From the NCBI GenBank assembly GCA_028017165.1, contig CM051531.1, forward strand, positions 42,781,893-42,845,892: a DNA stretch of 64,000 nt, written 5' to 3'. The notes beneath the pieces are model-generated. The model worked only from the letters and a program-made list of their open reading frames with translations. It did not search any database and was not told the origin of the DNA. This document shows positions 36,156-45,725 of the stretch, piece by piece. The stretch comes from Herpetospermum pedunculosum (taxonomy: Eukaryota > Streptophyta > Magnoliopsida > Cucurbitales > Cucurbitaceae). Every line of letters starts with the position of its first letter. The first letter of the stretch is position 1. Made by a program: the position numbers and the translations under genes.

Positions 36156-36970
36156 TTTTGGAAGAAGAGGGAGAGTAAGTTAGAGATATGTATACAATCA
36201 ATTTGCTTTATTATTTTTTGTTTTTACATTTGATGTTTTTATAATGTAGAAGGATGGATAACAAATATAACAAAGGATAGTTGAAGACAACAGTTACTAA
36301 AACCAACTAATAACAGAAAACTAATTATGAAATGACCATCTCACTAACATGTCACTAACATCTCCTAATGGCTAAATTTAGTGGAATGGAAGATGAATTA
36401 AATGGTTGTTTTTAAACGTTTATGGTTTGAAGTTCACTGGCCTTGATTAATTTGTTCCCAAACATAAGCTTAAGGAATGGGAATAAAATTAGGAAAGGGG
36501 CATTGGAATTTCGTTTGTATTTTTGTTTTAGTTCTGAAGAACAGGGTGGAATAAATAGAATAACCAACAAGAAGCAAACTAAGAAAACCAAAAGGTACGG
36601 TGGCTACCATTATGATATAATTATGTGAAATATTACAAATATAGGATTTTAATAAGTTATATCAAAGTATATATCAATCATTTGAAATCATTATTGTACA
36701 AAGCATAAACTATTAATTCATGTTTGTACATATTATTGATTAATTGAGTGCATATTAGTCGACTTACAAATATCTCAACTAATTAAGGCATATGCTTTCG
36801 ACAAAAAGGGTAAGAGCTTTGAATTCTCTCATTCGTACTCTTGTTGAACTAAACAAGTGCACATTTATGAAAGGAATTTTACTCAAACTTAGAGTTACAT
36901 GCTCTTATGCACTATTACACATTTTCGTCTACACTATTGCATATAAAACTTTGGGGGGAAAAATCACTTT
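36156..36970. other. Upstream region of the transporter gene
   Basis: Contains the presumed promoter (a TGTATACATA box about 35 bp above the ATG is one TATA candidate) and AT-rich sequence without other features. No supportable gene. Confidence 0.4.
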
Positions 36971-37133
36971 TGTAACGCCCGAGAACCCAAGAAGGTTCAT
37001 TTTTTTAATTTGGGATTTAAGTTCTTATTGGATTTTAGTTTTTTTTAAAAGAAAAGAAGGAAAAAGAAAACAAAAGAAAAGAAAAAAAGGAGAGTTTCTT
37101 TTTAAAAAAAGAAAAAAAACCTTATCAGTCTGA
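36971..37133 (+). repeat. Possible LTR fragment plus A/G-rich tract
   Basis: TGTAACGCCCGAGAACCCAA resembles the TGTAACG start common to chromovirus (Tekay-type) LTRs in plants. It is followed by an AAAGAAAAG-rich tract that runs into the gag fragment. Too short to classify. Confidence 0.3.
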
Positions 37134-37917
37134 TCATCTTCTAAGGACTACGCTTTCCTTTCTTTTCTTATCATCCTTTCTTGATTGTCTTTTGCACGAG
37201 CACCAGCTCTTCAAGAATTTTGCATATCTTGGAATCTTCTTAACAGCTTCTAGAAGAGGGATGTTCACTGTCACTTTTTGGAAAGTCTTCAAGACTTCCT
37301 CATCTTCATTTTCTTCCTTAGGCTTCACAAGCATATTTGGAAAGGGTGCTAGGGAAACATCAACTAGCACTTGCACGGGACTTTCTTCACTCAAATTCTT
37401 TTTCTTTTTAGGTTCAACAATGGGGGAAATCACCTTCCCACTTCTCAAATTCATCATACTCACATTTTCGCATGAGTTGACAGTCGTTTGGGAAGGAAGC
37501 TTCCCTGAGCTCTTACTTTCAAGCTTACTGATTGACACAACCATTTGGGTCAGTTGCTTGTTCAGATTTTGCAACTCGGCCTTGTGAGAATTAAGCTCCT
37601 CACGAGCTTCCTTTTGAAATTGGCTTGTCGTATTAACAATCGCCCTGACCATTTCCTCCATAGTACTTCCTGAGTAAAAGGATTGAGCATGCTTGGGATT
37701 CTGTGGTCTATCGAAAGACTGACCCCGATACCTTTGGCCTTCCCTATTCCCATAACTCAGATTCGGGTGATCCCTCCATCCGGGGTTGTAAGTGTTAGAG
37801 TATGGATCATACTTCCTCGGGTTGGAAGCATAACCTCTGATGGCATTCACCTCTTCCAATTCTCGAACTCCTCCTCCTACAAAAATTTTCAACAAACTGC
37901 TTATCTCGGCCACCTGG
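37134..37917 (-). pseudogene. gag C-terminal part of dead Athila-like element (copy B, distal part)
   Basis: Duplicate of the 62-561 plus 21476-21650 gag region, uninterrupted across the point where copy A is split (around 37750). Encodes EISSLLK through the GWRDHPNLSYG and MNLRSGK motifs to IPLLEAVKKIPRYAKFLKS, then a diverging tail and a stop at 37134. Protease and pol are missing. Its left part in sense, at 37917, is cut by the Athila insertion and continues at 50780. Confidence 0.85.
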
Positions 37918-39634
37918 TGTTAAGTCTCTGAAAGTGACTTATTTAGGACCCATTTAGCTTAAGAAGATGTACACTTCTAGGTGTTTTTGATAGCATTTAG
38001 CCTAAACCTATGCTTTAATATGAGAATTAGAAGAAGGTAGCTAATCTAGGACTTATGTACAATAGGTAGAAAAAGGGTTGAAAACCGAAGGAAAAGAATG
38101 AAAAAAGCTGCATTGCGACAGCATTGCGAAGACATTGCTGAGGCCGCAGTTATTCAAGTGAAAACCGTAAGTTGACTGATCTTTTTCCGTTAATTTCCGT
38201 AATTTCAGGGATTCATTCTTTCTCCTCCATCCATTCTGATATATGACGTTGAAGATTGATGGTTCTCCTTGGCCCAAACGCACCTGCAAACTACTATAAA
38301 AGGGGGCCAAAGTCGGAGGTTTGATCATCATCCGAAGCGCAGAAGTCCTCTCGCAGTCCATCATTTCTCTCTGTTTTCCTTTGCCGTCTGTTGGAGTGAG
38401 AGTCTCAGCTGTTGGAATCGATAATCTGATAGGAAGGAGAGAAGATTCTTCTTCTCTCTCGATTGGATTCATCCAAGCAAGGCTGACCTTTCATCCCCTT
38501 CATTCGAGGCGACTGCAACGAAGCTTTTCAGCACCCTTTTACTGTTTTCTGTCGTTCTTCTTCTTATTTCCAGTTTTGATCATTGTTGTTCTTAGCTTAG
38601 TGTTTTAGTTACTGCAGTTCGTTGTTGTCTGTCTCTGAATTTCTGCTTCTACGTTTCCCTTTGTCGTTCAAACATTCATAGTAATCAAAGTACATTTCTG
38701 CATTTCACAGTTTCCACTTTCTGCTGCTACGGTTTTGTCTTGCTGTTCTAAGCACATTTCCCTTCTAAGCATGTCTGTTTTATCTTACATTTCCACTCTC
38801 TATATTTCCATGAGTAGCTAAGTCACTTAGGGGCATGCTAATGACAGAACTATAGGCTAAAAAACGTGCATCAAGTGTGTAGGATAGCTCTCGAATCATT
38901 GATTGTATGTAAGCTTCATCTTACGGGCAATTTCGATTGGCCATCCATTTTGTCCAAAGAACTCCTAACCTCTGGAAGGAGTAAGAGTTCAGAGTCATAT
39001 AATCATGCTAGCCTTTCATGGTAATCAGGAAACGACCTAGGAATAGGCGTTTCCCTAGTACAAACTAAACACTCCTGTTTTAACAAGATGCTTAAGACCT
39101 TACTTTGAAGTCGAGTAAACTTAAGACTCTAATGCATGGAATCGGACGATACTTGAGATAGAGTGAGTTTGATGTATAGAGAGTTGATCCAAAGCTTGAG
39201 AATCGTAATAAAGTGCCTATAGGATAGTCATTAGTAGCCCTTAACTCACCCAATTACACACTTTCGCTGCTGTTTAATTGCGGAAACATTGCGGTCCTCG
39301 CAATTCTGTTGTTTTATCATTCTGTTTAGCTGTTTTCTTCTTCGTTTATTAATTCCATCTCTTGTCTTTTGCATCTAATTTCAACTTGCATTTGTTTATG
39401 TTATATTCCTTTACACATTCAGCAAAACTTAGATAATTAAAAACCAATTTTACCCCATCAAATCCACCCCATCTTTCTTAACAAATACACTTCGCGAATA
39501 GCTAAAAATGAGTCTCTGTGGAAAAAACGAATGAAATATACTTACTACTTGCTGTGAGACCATGTATGCTTGCATGTTCTAAGTGCTCTCTCTACCCTTT
39601 TGCATATTTATCTTTACACATTGAGCACGCAACA
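37918..39634 (+). repeat. 5' LTR of the complete Athila element
   Basis: TGTTAAGTCT...GCACGCAACA. Contains a TATA box at 38295-38302. Short open frames inside are mirrored in the other LTR and have no protein signature. Confidence 0.95.
38295..38302 (+). promoter_or_regulatory. TATA box of the Athila 5' LTR
   Basis: TATAAAAG in an ACTACTATAAAAGGGGGCC context. Conserved at 49440-49447, and on the minus strand at 58646-58653 and (diverged context) 54695-54702 in the other two elements, which supports it being the promoter. Confidence 0.7.
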
Positions 39635-39640
39635 AGTTTT

Positions 39641-39658
39641 TGGCGCCGCTGCCGGGGA
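39641..39658 (+). other. Athila primer-binding site (tRNA-Asp type)
   Basis: TGGCGCCGCTGCCGGGGA, six bases inside the 5' LTR; Athila elements are described as priming from tRNA-Asp. Confidence 0.8.
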
Positions 39659-39764
39659 CTTATTTTAAGTGAAAACGAAGTTTGTTAAGTTTGAAACATC
39701 AAGTTATTTTCCATTGAATTTGATCCATTTTCATTTCTTTTTCAGGTACCATTTAGGGTAGTTT

Positions 39765-42700
39765 ATGAATGAGACTCCATTTAGTGATCTAGAGTTCAAC
39801 CCTGAGCCTGAGAGATTATTTAAAGCTAGAAATAGAGCCAAGAAACGTCTCTTTAAACAAACCCTTTTACCTCCAATCATTGCGGGAACTACAATTCCTC
39901 CGCAATTACCTCAAGAAGAAATGGCTGGAGTAAATCAAAACCTGGTGCCTGTCACTCGCAATCCCATTGAAATAGCGAATGACAAGGATAGCGCCATCCT
40001 TTCATATTTAGTACCTATGCCGGGGGAGCTGAACCCCAGCATAATCCGTCCTGAAATCACTGCCAACTCATTCGAGTTAAAACCAGTGATGTTCCAAATG
40101 TTGTCCACTGTGGGACAATTCTTTGGAATAGAAAATGAGGACCCCCATAACCACCTTAGGAACTTCCTAGGAGTTAGTGACACATTCCTAATCCCTGGAG
40201 TTTCCCAAGAAGCCCTGAGGTTATATCTTTTCCCTTACTCTTTAAGGGACAAAGCCAAAACATGGTTAAATTCCTTACCCTCAGGATCTGTCCTCAATTG
40301 GACAGATTTAGCAGAAAAATTCCTAGTCAAATATTTCCCACCAGATAGGAATTCAACCTTTCGTGATGATATCATAAAGTTCAAACAAGCTCCAAGTGAG
40401 TCCCTTCACGAAGCTTGGACAAGATTCAAATACCTTCTCATTAAATGTCCACACCATGGCATTCCATGGTGTATCCAAATAGAAGTCTTCTTTAAAGGAT
40501 GCAACCCCAGCACCAGACAAGTTCTAAATTCATCTGCTGGTGGTTCCATGTTGTCCAAGAGTTACAACGAAGCTTATGAGATCTTGGAGAAGATCTCAAC
40601 ATCTCATTGTAGGTGGTCAGACGATCCAGTAGAGCCAACTAGGGCTCAAGACAAGGATGCTCTAAGCGCCATGAGCACCCAAATAAACGCCCTGACCAAC
40701 CTAGTTAAGCAAATGGCTCAGGCCAATCTCCAAACCAGTGCCAATACTGCCACAGCCATGTCAATGGGCACCCAACCAAGTCAAGGCGAGGCACCTATCT
40801 GTGGATTCTGTGGGGAAGGGCACCCATATGAATACTGCCCTGGGAATCCATCCTCAGTCTGCTATGTTGGAAGCCAGCAGCAGCCTAGGAATAACCCCTA
40901 CTCCAACACCTATAACCCTGGTTGGAGAAACCACCCTAACCTGTCATGGGGTGGCCAACAAAACGCTAACCAAAATTCTAACCAACCAAGGCCGAGTGGA
41001 ACACCTGGTTTCACTCCTCAACATAACCAGTCAATGTACCAAAAACCTTACAATCAACCTGTAGGATCTTCTGTAGAAAGCCTACTCAAGGAATACATAG
41101 CTAAGAATGATGCTACTCTTCAGAGCCAGCAAGCTACTCTTAGGAGCCTGGAAAACCAAATAGGCCAATTAGCCAATGAACTTAAAAGTAGGCCCCAAGG
41201 TAGACTCCCTGCTGACACCGAGGTACCAAGGAGAGATGGCAAAGAGCAAGTTCAAGCAATTGAACTTAGGAGTGGAAGGCCATTGGTGAGCAACACAAAG
41301 GACACACCAAAGAGAGTAGAGAACACTGAGTCTAGTGCTCCACTGGAGTCTCTGCCAAACCAAGGTCCACCACCAACTAGCACATCAGGAGTCAGGCTAG
41401 AACCTATTATTGAGGAGGTAGAAGAAATTCCAAGGCCTCCACCTATCCTAAGGCAACCTGACGTGTCTGCATATGTGCCACCACCTCCATACCCTCGAAG
41501 GCTTAAAAAGAAGCAAGAACAGGAAGTTCATTTTAATAAATTCTTAGAAATACTTAAGCAAGTGCATGTTAACATTCCTTTTGTTGAAGTTTTACAGTCT
41601 ATGCCTTCTTATGTAAAGTTTTTGAAGGACATTATTACTAACAAAAAAATAATTGGTGAGTTTGAAACAGTAAACCTCACCGAGGAGTGCAGTGCCATCC
41701 TCCAGAACAAGCTGCCCAAGAAGGAGAAGGATCCTGGTTCCTTCACCTTACCTGTAGAACTTGGAGGCAAGCACGTGGGCAGAGCGCTTTGTGACCTGGG
41801 CGCCAGCATAAATCTCATGCCCCTGTCCCTATTCCGCCAGTTGGGAATGGGAGAAGCACGTCCAACCACAGTCACTTTACAACTAGCAGACAGATCCATC
41901 GCATATCCAGAAGGTAAGATTGAGGATATTCTAGTTAAAGTTGACAAATTTATTTTCCTTGCAGATTTCATTGTCCTGGACTATGAGGCAGACAAGGAGG
42001 TCCCCATCCTGCTAGGTAGACCATTTCTAGCCACAGGTAGGGCACTAATAGATGTTCAAAAAGGTGAGCTTACTATGAGGGTTCATGATGAAGAGGTAAA
42101 GTTTAGTGTATATAAAGCTTTAAGGTATCCCTCTGACCTTGAATCCTGTGCTAGCATGGATATTGTTGACTCACTGATGGAAGAACAATTAGAGCATGTA
42201 TTATTAACCAAGCATGCTAATGAATATGTAGGATTAGATGTAGCTGATTTAAATGTATCTGACATAATGGATACGCCTGTAGATAAACCACAGCATGTAT
42301 GTATGAATATAGATTTAACTGATAGAACTGTAAATCCTTTGAAGCCCTCCATTGAGCATCCACCTGTTTTAGAACTAAAACCACTACCCACTCACCTCAA
42401 ATATGCATATTTAGGAAATAATGATACACTGCCTGTAATTATTTCTTCTAAACTAAGTGAACAGCATGAGGGTGAATTAATTTTACTGCTTAAGCAACAT
42501 AGGAAGGCTATAGCATGGACTATTGCTGATATTCGAGGCATTAGCCCTTCTTATTGCATGCACAAAATTATACTAGAGGAAGAGCACACACCTAGGGTAG
42601 ATCACCAGCGTAGGCTAAACCCCTCTATGAAAGAGGTAGTAAAAAAGGAAATAATAAAATGGTTAGATGCAGGAGTGATTTTCCCCATAGCTAGTAGCCA

Positions 42701-43763
42701 ATGGGTGAGCCCCATCCAATGTGTACCTAAAAAGGGGGGAATAACTATGGTAGTCAATGAGAATAACGAACTGATTCCAACAAGGACTGTCACGGGGTGG
42801 AGAGTGTGTATGGATTACAGAAAATTAAATAAAGAGACTAAAAAAGACCATTTCCCTATACCGTTCATTGACCAGATGCTAGACAGAATAGCTGGTAGAG
42901 CCTATTATTGTTTCTTAGATGGCTATTCAGGCTATAATCAAATTACTATAGACCCTAAGGATCAAGAGAAGACCACCTTCACTTGCCCTTTTGGAACGTT
43001 TGCCTTCCGCAGAATGCCTTTTGGCTTATGCAATGCACCGGCAACTTTCCAAAGGTGCATGATGGCAATCTTCTCCGAGTTGGATGAGTCCATGATAGAA
43101 ATATTCATGGATGACTTCTCAGTTTTTGGGGATTCATTTAAAACCTGTCTAGAAAACTTAGGACAAGTCCTGGCTAGGTGTGAGGAGACCAACCTAGTCC
43201 TAAATTGGGAGAAATGCCATTTTATGGTAGATGAGGGGATTGTCTTAGGACACAGAGTGTCAAGGGCAGGTGTAGAAGTTGATCGGGCCAAGATAGAGAT
43301 CATAGAGAAGTTGGTAGAGCCTCAGAATGTCAAAGCCATTAGAAGCTTCTTAGGGCATGCTGGCTTCTACAGAAGGTTCATTAAGAACTTTTCTAAGATA
43401 GCCAAGCCTCTGTGTGAGCTATTAGAGCTAAATAGACCCTTCATCTTCTCTAAGGAATGTGTAGTAGCTTGGACCACTCTTAAGAAAGCACTAGTCACAG
43501 CCCCTATCATAGTAGGACCAAATTGGGATCTTCCCTTTGAGATGTTATGTGATGCCAGTGACTATGCTGTAGGAGTGATGTTAGGCCAAAAGATTGACAA
43601 GCTAACACACCCTGTCTATTATGCTAGTAAGACCTTGAATGAGGCTCAATGTAATTATACAACTACTGAAAAAGAGATGCTTGCGGTAGTGTTTGCCTGC
43701 GAAAAATTCAGAAACTATATTGTAGGCACTAGGACAATTGTATACACTGACCATTCTCCTTGA
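39765..43763 (+). CDS. Athila gag-pol polyprotein: Gag, protease, RT, RNase H (C-terminally frameshifted)
   Basis: 1332 residues from an ATG about 100 bp after the PBS. Gag capsid domain is at about residues 140-280 (LRLYLFPYSLRDKAKTWLNS), a short CX2CX3HX4C zinc knuckle at about 345-357 (CGFCGEGHPYEYC), and the GWRNHPNLSWG Athila signature soon after. The aspartic protease is at about 665-760 with the active site as DLGAS (about 677). RT is at about 940-1190 with the catalytic box FMDDF (about 1115), and RNase H from about 1255 with CDASD, EKEM and TDHS. A one-base deletion at about 43755-43762 ends the frame in TGA directly after TDHS. The remaining RNase H tail and integrase continue in another frame at 43760. 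Gag, protease and RT appear intact. Confidence 0.95.
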   Translation: MNETPFSDLEFNPEPERLFKARNRAKKRLFKQTLLPPIIAGTTIPPQLPQEEMAGVNQNLVPVTRNPIEIANDKDSAILSYLVPMPGELNPSIIRPEITANSFELKPVMFQMLSTVGQFFGIENEDPHNHLRNFLGVSDTFLIPGVSQEALRLYLFPYSLRDKAKTWLNSLPSGSVLNWTDLAEKFLVKYFPPDRNSTFRDDIIKFKQAPSESLHEAWTRFKYLLIKCPHHGIPWCIQIEVFFKGCNPSTRQVLNSSAGGSMLSKSYNEAYEILEKISTSHCRWSDDPVEPTRAQDKDALSAMSTQINALTNLVKQMAQANLQTSANTATAMSMGTQPSQGEAPICGFCGEGHPYEYCPGNPSSVCYVGSQQQPRNNPYSNTYNPGWRNHPNLSWGGQQNANQNSNQPRPSGTPGFTPQHNQSMYQKPYNQPVGSSVESLLKEYIAKNDATLQSQQATLRSLENQIGQLANELKSRPQGRLPADTEVPRRDGKEQVQAIELRSGRPLVSNTKDTPKRVENTESSAPLESLPNQGPPPTSTSGVRLEPIIEEVEEIPRPPPILRQPDVSAYVPPPPYPRRLKKKQEQEVHFNKFLEILKQVHVNIPFVEVLQSMPSYVKFLKDIITNKKIIGEFETVNLTEECSAILQNKLPKKEKDPGSFTLPVELGGKHVGRALCDLGASINLMPLSLFRQLGMGEARPTTVTLQLADRSIAYPEGKIEDILVKVDKFIFLADFIVLDYEADKEVPILLGRPFLATGRALIDVQKGELTMRVHDEEVKFSVYKALRYPSDLESCASMDIVDSLMEEQLEHVLLTKHANEYVGLDVADLNVSDIMDTPVDKPQHVCMNIDLTDRTVNPLKPSIEHPPVLELKPLPTHLKYAYLGNNDTLPVIISSKLSEQHEGELILLLKQHRKAIAWTIADIRGISPSYCMHKIILEEEHTPRVDHQRRLNPSMKEVVKKEIIKWLDAGVIFPIASSQWVSPIQCVPKKGGITMVVNENNELIPTRTVTGWRVCMDYRKLNKETKKDHFPIPFIDQMLDRIAGRAYYCFLDGYSGYNQITIDPKDQEKTTFTCPFGTFAFRRMPFGLCNAPATFQRCMMAIFSELDESMIEIFMDDFSVFGDSFKTCLENLGQVLARCEETNLVLNWEKCHFMVDEGIVLGHRVSRAGVEVDRAKIEIIEKLVEPQNVKAIRSFLGHAGFYRRFIKNFSKIAKPLCELLELNRPFIFSKECVVAWTTLKKALVTAPIIVGPNWDLPFEMLCDASDYAVGVMLGQKIDKLTHPVYYASKTLNEAQCNYTTTEKEMLAVVFACEKFRNYIVGTRTIVYTDHSP

Positions 43764-45277
43764 AATATCTTATGAGGAAGGCTGATGCCAAGCCTAGATT
43801 GATTAGATGGGTGTTATTGCTGCAGGAATTTGATTTGGACATTCGGGACAAGAAAGGATGTGAAAATGTGGTTGCAGATCACCTGTCTCGATTGCAGCAC
43901 AATTGCGAGAAAATTGCGGAGACCGCAATTTCTGATGCTTTTATTGATGAACATGTCTTTGCTTTGGCTCATCGTGATAACGATGAGGAACCTTGGTTTG
44001 CTGACATTGCTAACTTCCGTGCATCACAGGTATTACCAGTGTTCAAGGGAGGACAAGAGAAGAAGAGGTTCCTTCATGAAGCAAGGAAGTTCATCTGGGA
44101 TGACCCCACACTTTACAGAACCTGTGCTGATGGCTTGCTAAGGAAATGTGTTTCAGCTGCTGAAGCGAAGTCTGTGCTGCAGCACTGTCACTCATCTCCT
44201 TATGGTGGACACTTTGGTGGTCAAAGAACAGCTGCGAAGGTATTTCAGAGTGGCTACTATTGGCCAACAATCTTCAAGGATGCCCACAACTATGCCCACA
44301 GCTGTGATGAGTGTCAAAGGACAGGTAACCTCAGTCGCAAGGATGAGATGCCCCTCACGTACATTTTAGAGTTGGAGCTCTTTGATGTGTGGGGCATTGA
44401 CTTCATGGGACCATTCCCTCCATCATCAGGTAACCTGTACATATTAGTGGCAGTGGATTATGTGTCCAAGTGGGTAGAGGCCAAAGCATGTCCTAATAAT
44501 GATGCTAAAACAGTCACTAACTTCTTGCATAGGCACATTTTCACTAGATTTGGGACTCCTCGTGCTATCATTAGTGATGAGGGGTCACATTTCATTAATA
44601 AGGCTATGGAGAAGGTATTGGCTAAATATAACATTAGACATAGAGTAGCCACTCCCTACCACCCACACTCAAATGGCCAAGCTGAAATTTCCAATAGGGA
44701 GATAAAGAACATCCTAGAAAAGGTAGTCAAACCTAATAGAAGAGACTGGTCATTTAAGCTTGAGGATGCACTTTGGGCTTATAGGACAGCATATAAGACA
44801 CCTCTAGGTATGTCTCCTTATAGGCTGGTATATGGCAAGGCTTGTCACTTACCACTTGAGTTAGAAAACAAAGCATTTTGGGCCATGAAGGAATTAAATT
44901 TTTGTGTGAAGGATGCGGGGACACTAAGGTCTTTGCAGCTACATGAACTTGATGAGCTGAGGCATATGGCCTATGAGAATGCCAAAATGTATAAAGAAAA
45001 GACCAAAATATGGCACGACAGTAGACTTAGGATCAAAGACTTTAGGAAAGGCCAACTTGTCCTATTATTTAACTCACGTTTAAAGCTATTTCCAGGCAAA
45101 CTAAAGTCCAGATGGTCGGGTCCATTTGTTATTACTAATGTCTTTGTTCATGGTGCAATAGAGATAAAAAACTTGCAGCAGGGACAGCCTTTTATGGTAA
45201 ATGGTGCTAGATTGAAGCACTACTATGAGGAAGGAGATGTGAAGACTCTCTCGGCCTTCCTCTTGCATGAAGCATGA
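43760..45277 (+). CDS. Athila pol C-terminal part: RNase H tail and integrase
   Basis: About 505 residues without ATG start; it is the continuation of the upstream frame after the one-base deletion. Opens with the end of RNase H (KYLMRKADAKPRLIRW, ADHLSRL), then the integrase zinc-binding HHCC region (HCH..GGHFGG, CDECQRTG). The catalytic core has all three acidic residues in WGIDFMGPF, ISDEGSHF and NGQAEISNRE, followed by a C-terminal SH3-like segment (KGQLVLLFNSRLKLFPGKLK, WSGPFVI). Ends at 45277. Integrase itself looks complete, so the frameshift is the main lesion. Confidence 0.93.
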   Translation: MKYLMRKADAKPRLIRWVLLLQEFDLDIRDKKGCENVVADHLSRLQHNCEKIAETAISDAFIDEHVFALAHRDNDEEPWFADIANFRASQVLPVFKGGQEKKRFLHEARKFIWDDPTLYRTCADGLLRKCVSAAEAKSVLQHCHSSPYGGHFGGQRTAAKVFQSGYYWPTIFKDAHNYAHSCDECQRTGNLSRKDEMPLTYILELELFDVWGIDFMGPFPPSSGNLYILVAVDYVSKWVEAKACPNNDAKTVTNFLHRHIFTRFGTPRAIISDEGSHFINKAMEKVLAKYNIRHRVATPYHPHSNGQAEISNREIKNILEKVVKPNRRDWSFKLEDALWAYRTAYKTPLGMSPYRLVYGKACHLPLELENKAFWAMKELNFCVKDAGTLRSLQLHELDELRHMAYENAKMYKEKTKIWHDSRLRIKDFRKGQLVLLFNSRLKLFPGKLKSRWSGPFVITNVFVHGAIEIKNLQQGQPFMVNGARLKHYYEEGDVKTLSAFLLHEA

Positions 45278-45725
45278 AGTTAAAAACGAGAGAGAACGAG
45301 TGGTTACTGTGCTCGTTTAGTCAAGGCCCATGCCTTAGTTTATTTTTTTTCTGTTTTTCCGATTATCGTTTGTATGTTTTGTGGCGTAATTTTAATTGCG
45401 TATTTAATGTTATTTGTATTTGTTTTTGCAGGGATTCGAAAGAGGGGATCAAGGAGAGTAAATCCAGTTTTTAAAATCAAGAAACGGTTGAGCCAAATAA
45501 AAGATACGGACGAGCAAAGTTTGAGATTTTGATGAAAAAATATCCCTGGAATTGCGCTGGAATTGCTGGATTCGCAAAAAAAAAAAGAGCCGTTGGGATT
45601 TTTCCGTTGCCTTTATATCTGTTGGAAAGCGCTCGATCGATACGATTCTCTCATTCTTTGATTTCCAAGAACTCTGCGATTCTTTTCATCTTTGATTCTA
45701 CTCTCAAGATCACCAAGATTCGACA
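45278..45725 (+). promoter_or_regulatory. pol-to-env-position spacer with a splice-acceptor-like site
   Basis: A pyrimidine-rich TTTGTTTTTGCAG ends at 45431. An equivalent TTTTTGTAG precedes GGAATCGAAAG on the minus strand at about 62602 in the second copy. It would suit production of a spliced subgenomic RNA for the downstream ORF, as proposed for env-carrying plant elements; no RNA evidence here. Confidence 0.4.

Noticed and set aside
36792..37133. 113-codon plus-strand frame
   Set aside because: Ends in a poly-lysine translation of an A/G-rich tract, overlaps a likely LTR fragment, and has no recognisable domain.
38053..38608. Overlapping open frames on both strands of the Athila LTRs (also 49198-49753 and 58381-58868)
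   Set aside because: Frames in LTR sequence repeated in every copy, overlapping on opposite strands, with no protein signature.
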